From assembly GCA_004554455.1 (NCBI GenBank), contig SFMG01000002.1, forward strand, positions 1 through 64,000: DNA of 64,000 nucleotides, in the 5' to 3' direction. Shown here piece by piece: positions 63,011 to 64,000 of this stretch (positions within the stretch are counted from its first letter, which is position 1; each line of letters opens with the position of its first letter). The notes beneath the pieces were generated by a model. It worked only from the letters and a program-made list of their open reading frames with translations. It searched no databases and had not been told where the DNA came from. This DNA comes from Bacteroidales bacterium. GTDB lineage: Bacteria > Bacteroidota > Bacteroidia > Bacteroidales > UBA932. The translations under genes and the position numbers were made by a program.

Positions 63011-64000
63011 TTAGAAGGTCAGGTCAACTCCGAATGAGAAGGTTCGGGAATAAGGATAGAGACAGTCGCCATAGGTCGAAGAGGTGGCCACTTCCGGATC
63101 CACGGTGCGGCAGTTCTTCTTCATTGGTGACCAGTACCAGAGATTCTCTCCGTTGAAGTAGAAGCGCACCTTCTGCACCGCCTTGGTCTTCAGAGGGAGG
63201 GTATATCCCAGAGTGAGGTTCTTGAGGCGTATGTAGGATGCGTCCTGGAGGAAGTAATCGTTTGTCACGATGTTGCCGCTGTTGCAGATACGGCCTCTCT
63301 GGCGAGGGAAGTAGGCCTTGCTGTTGTCGGCACCCTCTTCCTCGGACCAGCAGCGGCTTTCGAATTGCTTGTCTATGAAGGTAGGCCTCTGGTAGCTGTA
63401 AGGGCCCCAGAAATATATACAGTTCGCTGACGGCATCCAGTCGATTTTGCCTACGCCCTGGAAGAATATGGAGAGATCGACGCCGTACCAGCTCAGGTCG
63501 CCCTTGATGGAATAGGTGTAGCGTGGCAGGCTGTTGCCTATCACACGGCGGTCGCCCGGGTTGTCAAGGGTGTTGTCCCCGGAATTGATGGCCTTGTCCC
63601 CGTTGAGATCCTTGTACTTGAGGTCACCGGCCATAAGGACATTGTTCGGAGCGGCACCGCCATAGATGCCCTTGCTCACGTTCTTGTCATTTATTTCGGC
63701 CATATACGCGGCTGCCTCTTCGTCAGTCTTGAAGAGACCGTCCGTGGTGTAGCCCCAGATTTCACCGAGGGTCTCGCCCACATAGTGGGAGGACAGCAGC
63801 TTGCTTTCGTTCTCGAAGCGGGTGATTACAGTCTTGTAATCGCCCAGGGAAGCGCTTACCCCGTAGCTCAACTCGCTGCCGGCCACCATCCTGCGGTCAC
63901 GCCAGCCAAGGGAGAGCTCGTAACCTATGGTCCTGAGGTCGGCTGCATTCTCCTTAGGCTCGGTGGCGCCATAGGACTCCGGCAGAGTCATCGCAGCCGT
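63011..64000 (-). CDS. SusC/RagA-family TonB-dependent transporter, C-terminal part (locus B)
   Basis: Minus-strand frame open to the right edge; the visible part is the last third of a SusC barrel. It includes 'NDYFLQDASYIRLKNLTLGY', the classic strand before the end, 'RFYFNGENLWYW' and the terminal 'YPYSRTFSFGVDLTF', ending in Phe as most outer-membrane barrels do. The start and the plug domain lie outside the window. It is the transporter for the SusD at 61176. Confidence 0.95.
   Translation of the reverse strand, partial: TAAMTLPESYGATEPKENAADLRTIGYELSLGWRDRRMVAGSELSYGVSASLGDYKTVITRFENESKLLSSHYVGETLGEIWGYTTDGLFKTDEEAAAYMAEINDKNVSKGIYGGAAPNNVLMAGDLKYKDLNGDKAINSGDNTLDNPGDRRVIGNSLPRYTYSIKGDLSWYGVDLSIFFQGVGKIDWMPSANCIYFWGPYSYQRPTFIDKQFESRCWSEEEGADNSKAYFPRQRGRICNSGNIVTNDYFLQDASYIRLKNLTLGYTLPLKTKAVQKVRFYFNGENLWYWSPMKKNCRTVDPEVATSSTYGDCLYPYSRTFSFGVDLTF

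Overview
The window comes from a moderately GC-rich member of the Bacteroidetes, most likely order Bacteroidales (gut or anaerobic lineage). The evidence is two SusC/SusD pairs, BACON, GLUG, DUF5689 and DUF4886 lipoproteins, a NagB/PIG-L fusion, an integral-membrane pyrophosphatase, and promoters of the Bacteroidetes type (TTTG, 19-21 bases, TAnnTTTG) in front of many transcription units. I cannot fix the genus from this sequence.

Layout. Bases 1-167 hold the end of a ParE-like toxin gene, followed by a tRNA-Leu (anticodon UAA). Bases 333-15658 are mostly housekeeping: a CPA1 Na+/H+ antiporter, an M13 metallopeptidase lipoprotein, a short-chain dehydrogenase and lgt, an operon of a coiled-coil membrane protein, a hemW-like gene and comF, a DUF3109 protein, an M16-like protein without its zinc motif, a TPR protein and a U32 protein. 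Bases 15659-19733 form an accessory island: a 32-base tandem repeat array, a small Cys-motif gene, a secreted protein and two DUF4143-type ATPase genes, each with repeats or an inverted repeat at its promoter. One ATPase unit is bracketed by perfect 37-base direct repeats. Bases 19734-28584 are one seven-gene surface-polysaccharide operon (flippase, TupA-like ATP-grasp, DUF616-GT2 fusion, GT4-like, zinc-ribbon membrane protein, SGNH protein, MBOAT acyltransferase). queH and the pyrophosphatase gene follow.

The right half holds two adjacent Sus-like loci without any recognisable glycoside hydrolase. Locus A (31578-44831, minus strand) has a strong promoter at one end and a terminator at the other. 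It runs endonuclease/exonuclease/phosphatase-fold lipoprotein, small lipoprotein, SusC, SusD and two DUF5689 lipoproteins. Locus B (47634 to beyond the right edge, minus strand) runs SusC (partial), SusD, a NAGPA-type phosphodiester glycosidase, three BACON/GLUG lipoproteins (two with a DUF4886 SGNH esterase domain) and a glycerophosphodiester phosphodiesterase. Between them, on the plus strand, lie a NagB-like/PIG-L fusion and a canonical nagB.

My main hypothesis is that both loci serve phosphodiester-containing polymers rather than ordinary polysaccharides. Locus A would suit nucleic acid or another phosphodiester. Locus B would suit a glycerophosphate or sugar-phosphate polymer such as teichoic acid, or a phosphorylated glycan, with the amino-sugar genes handling released glucosamine phosphate. 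The enzyme families are read from the sequence; the substrates are inference.
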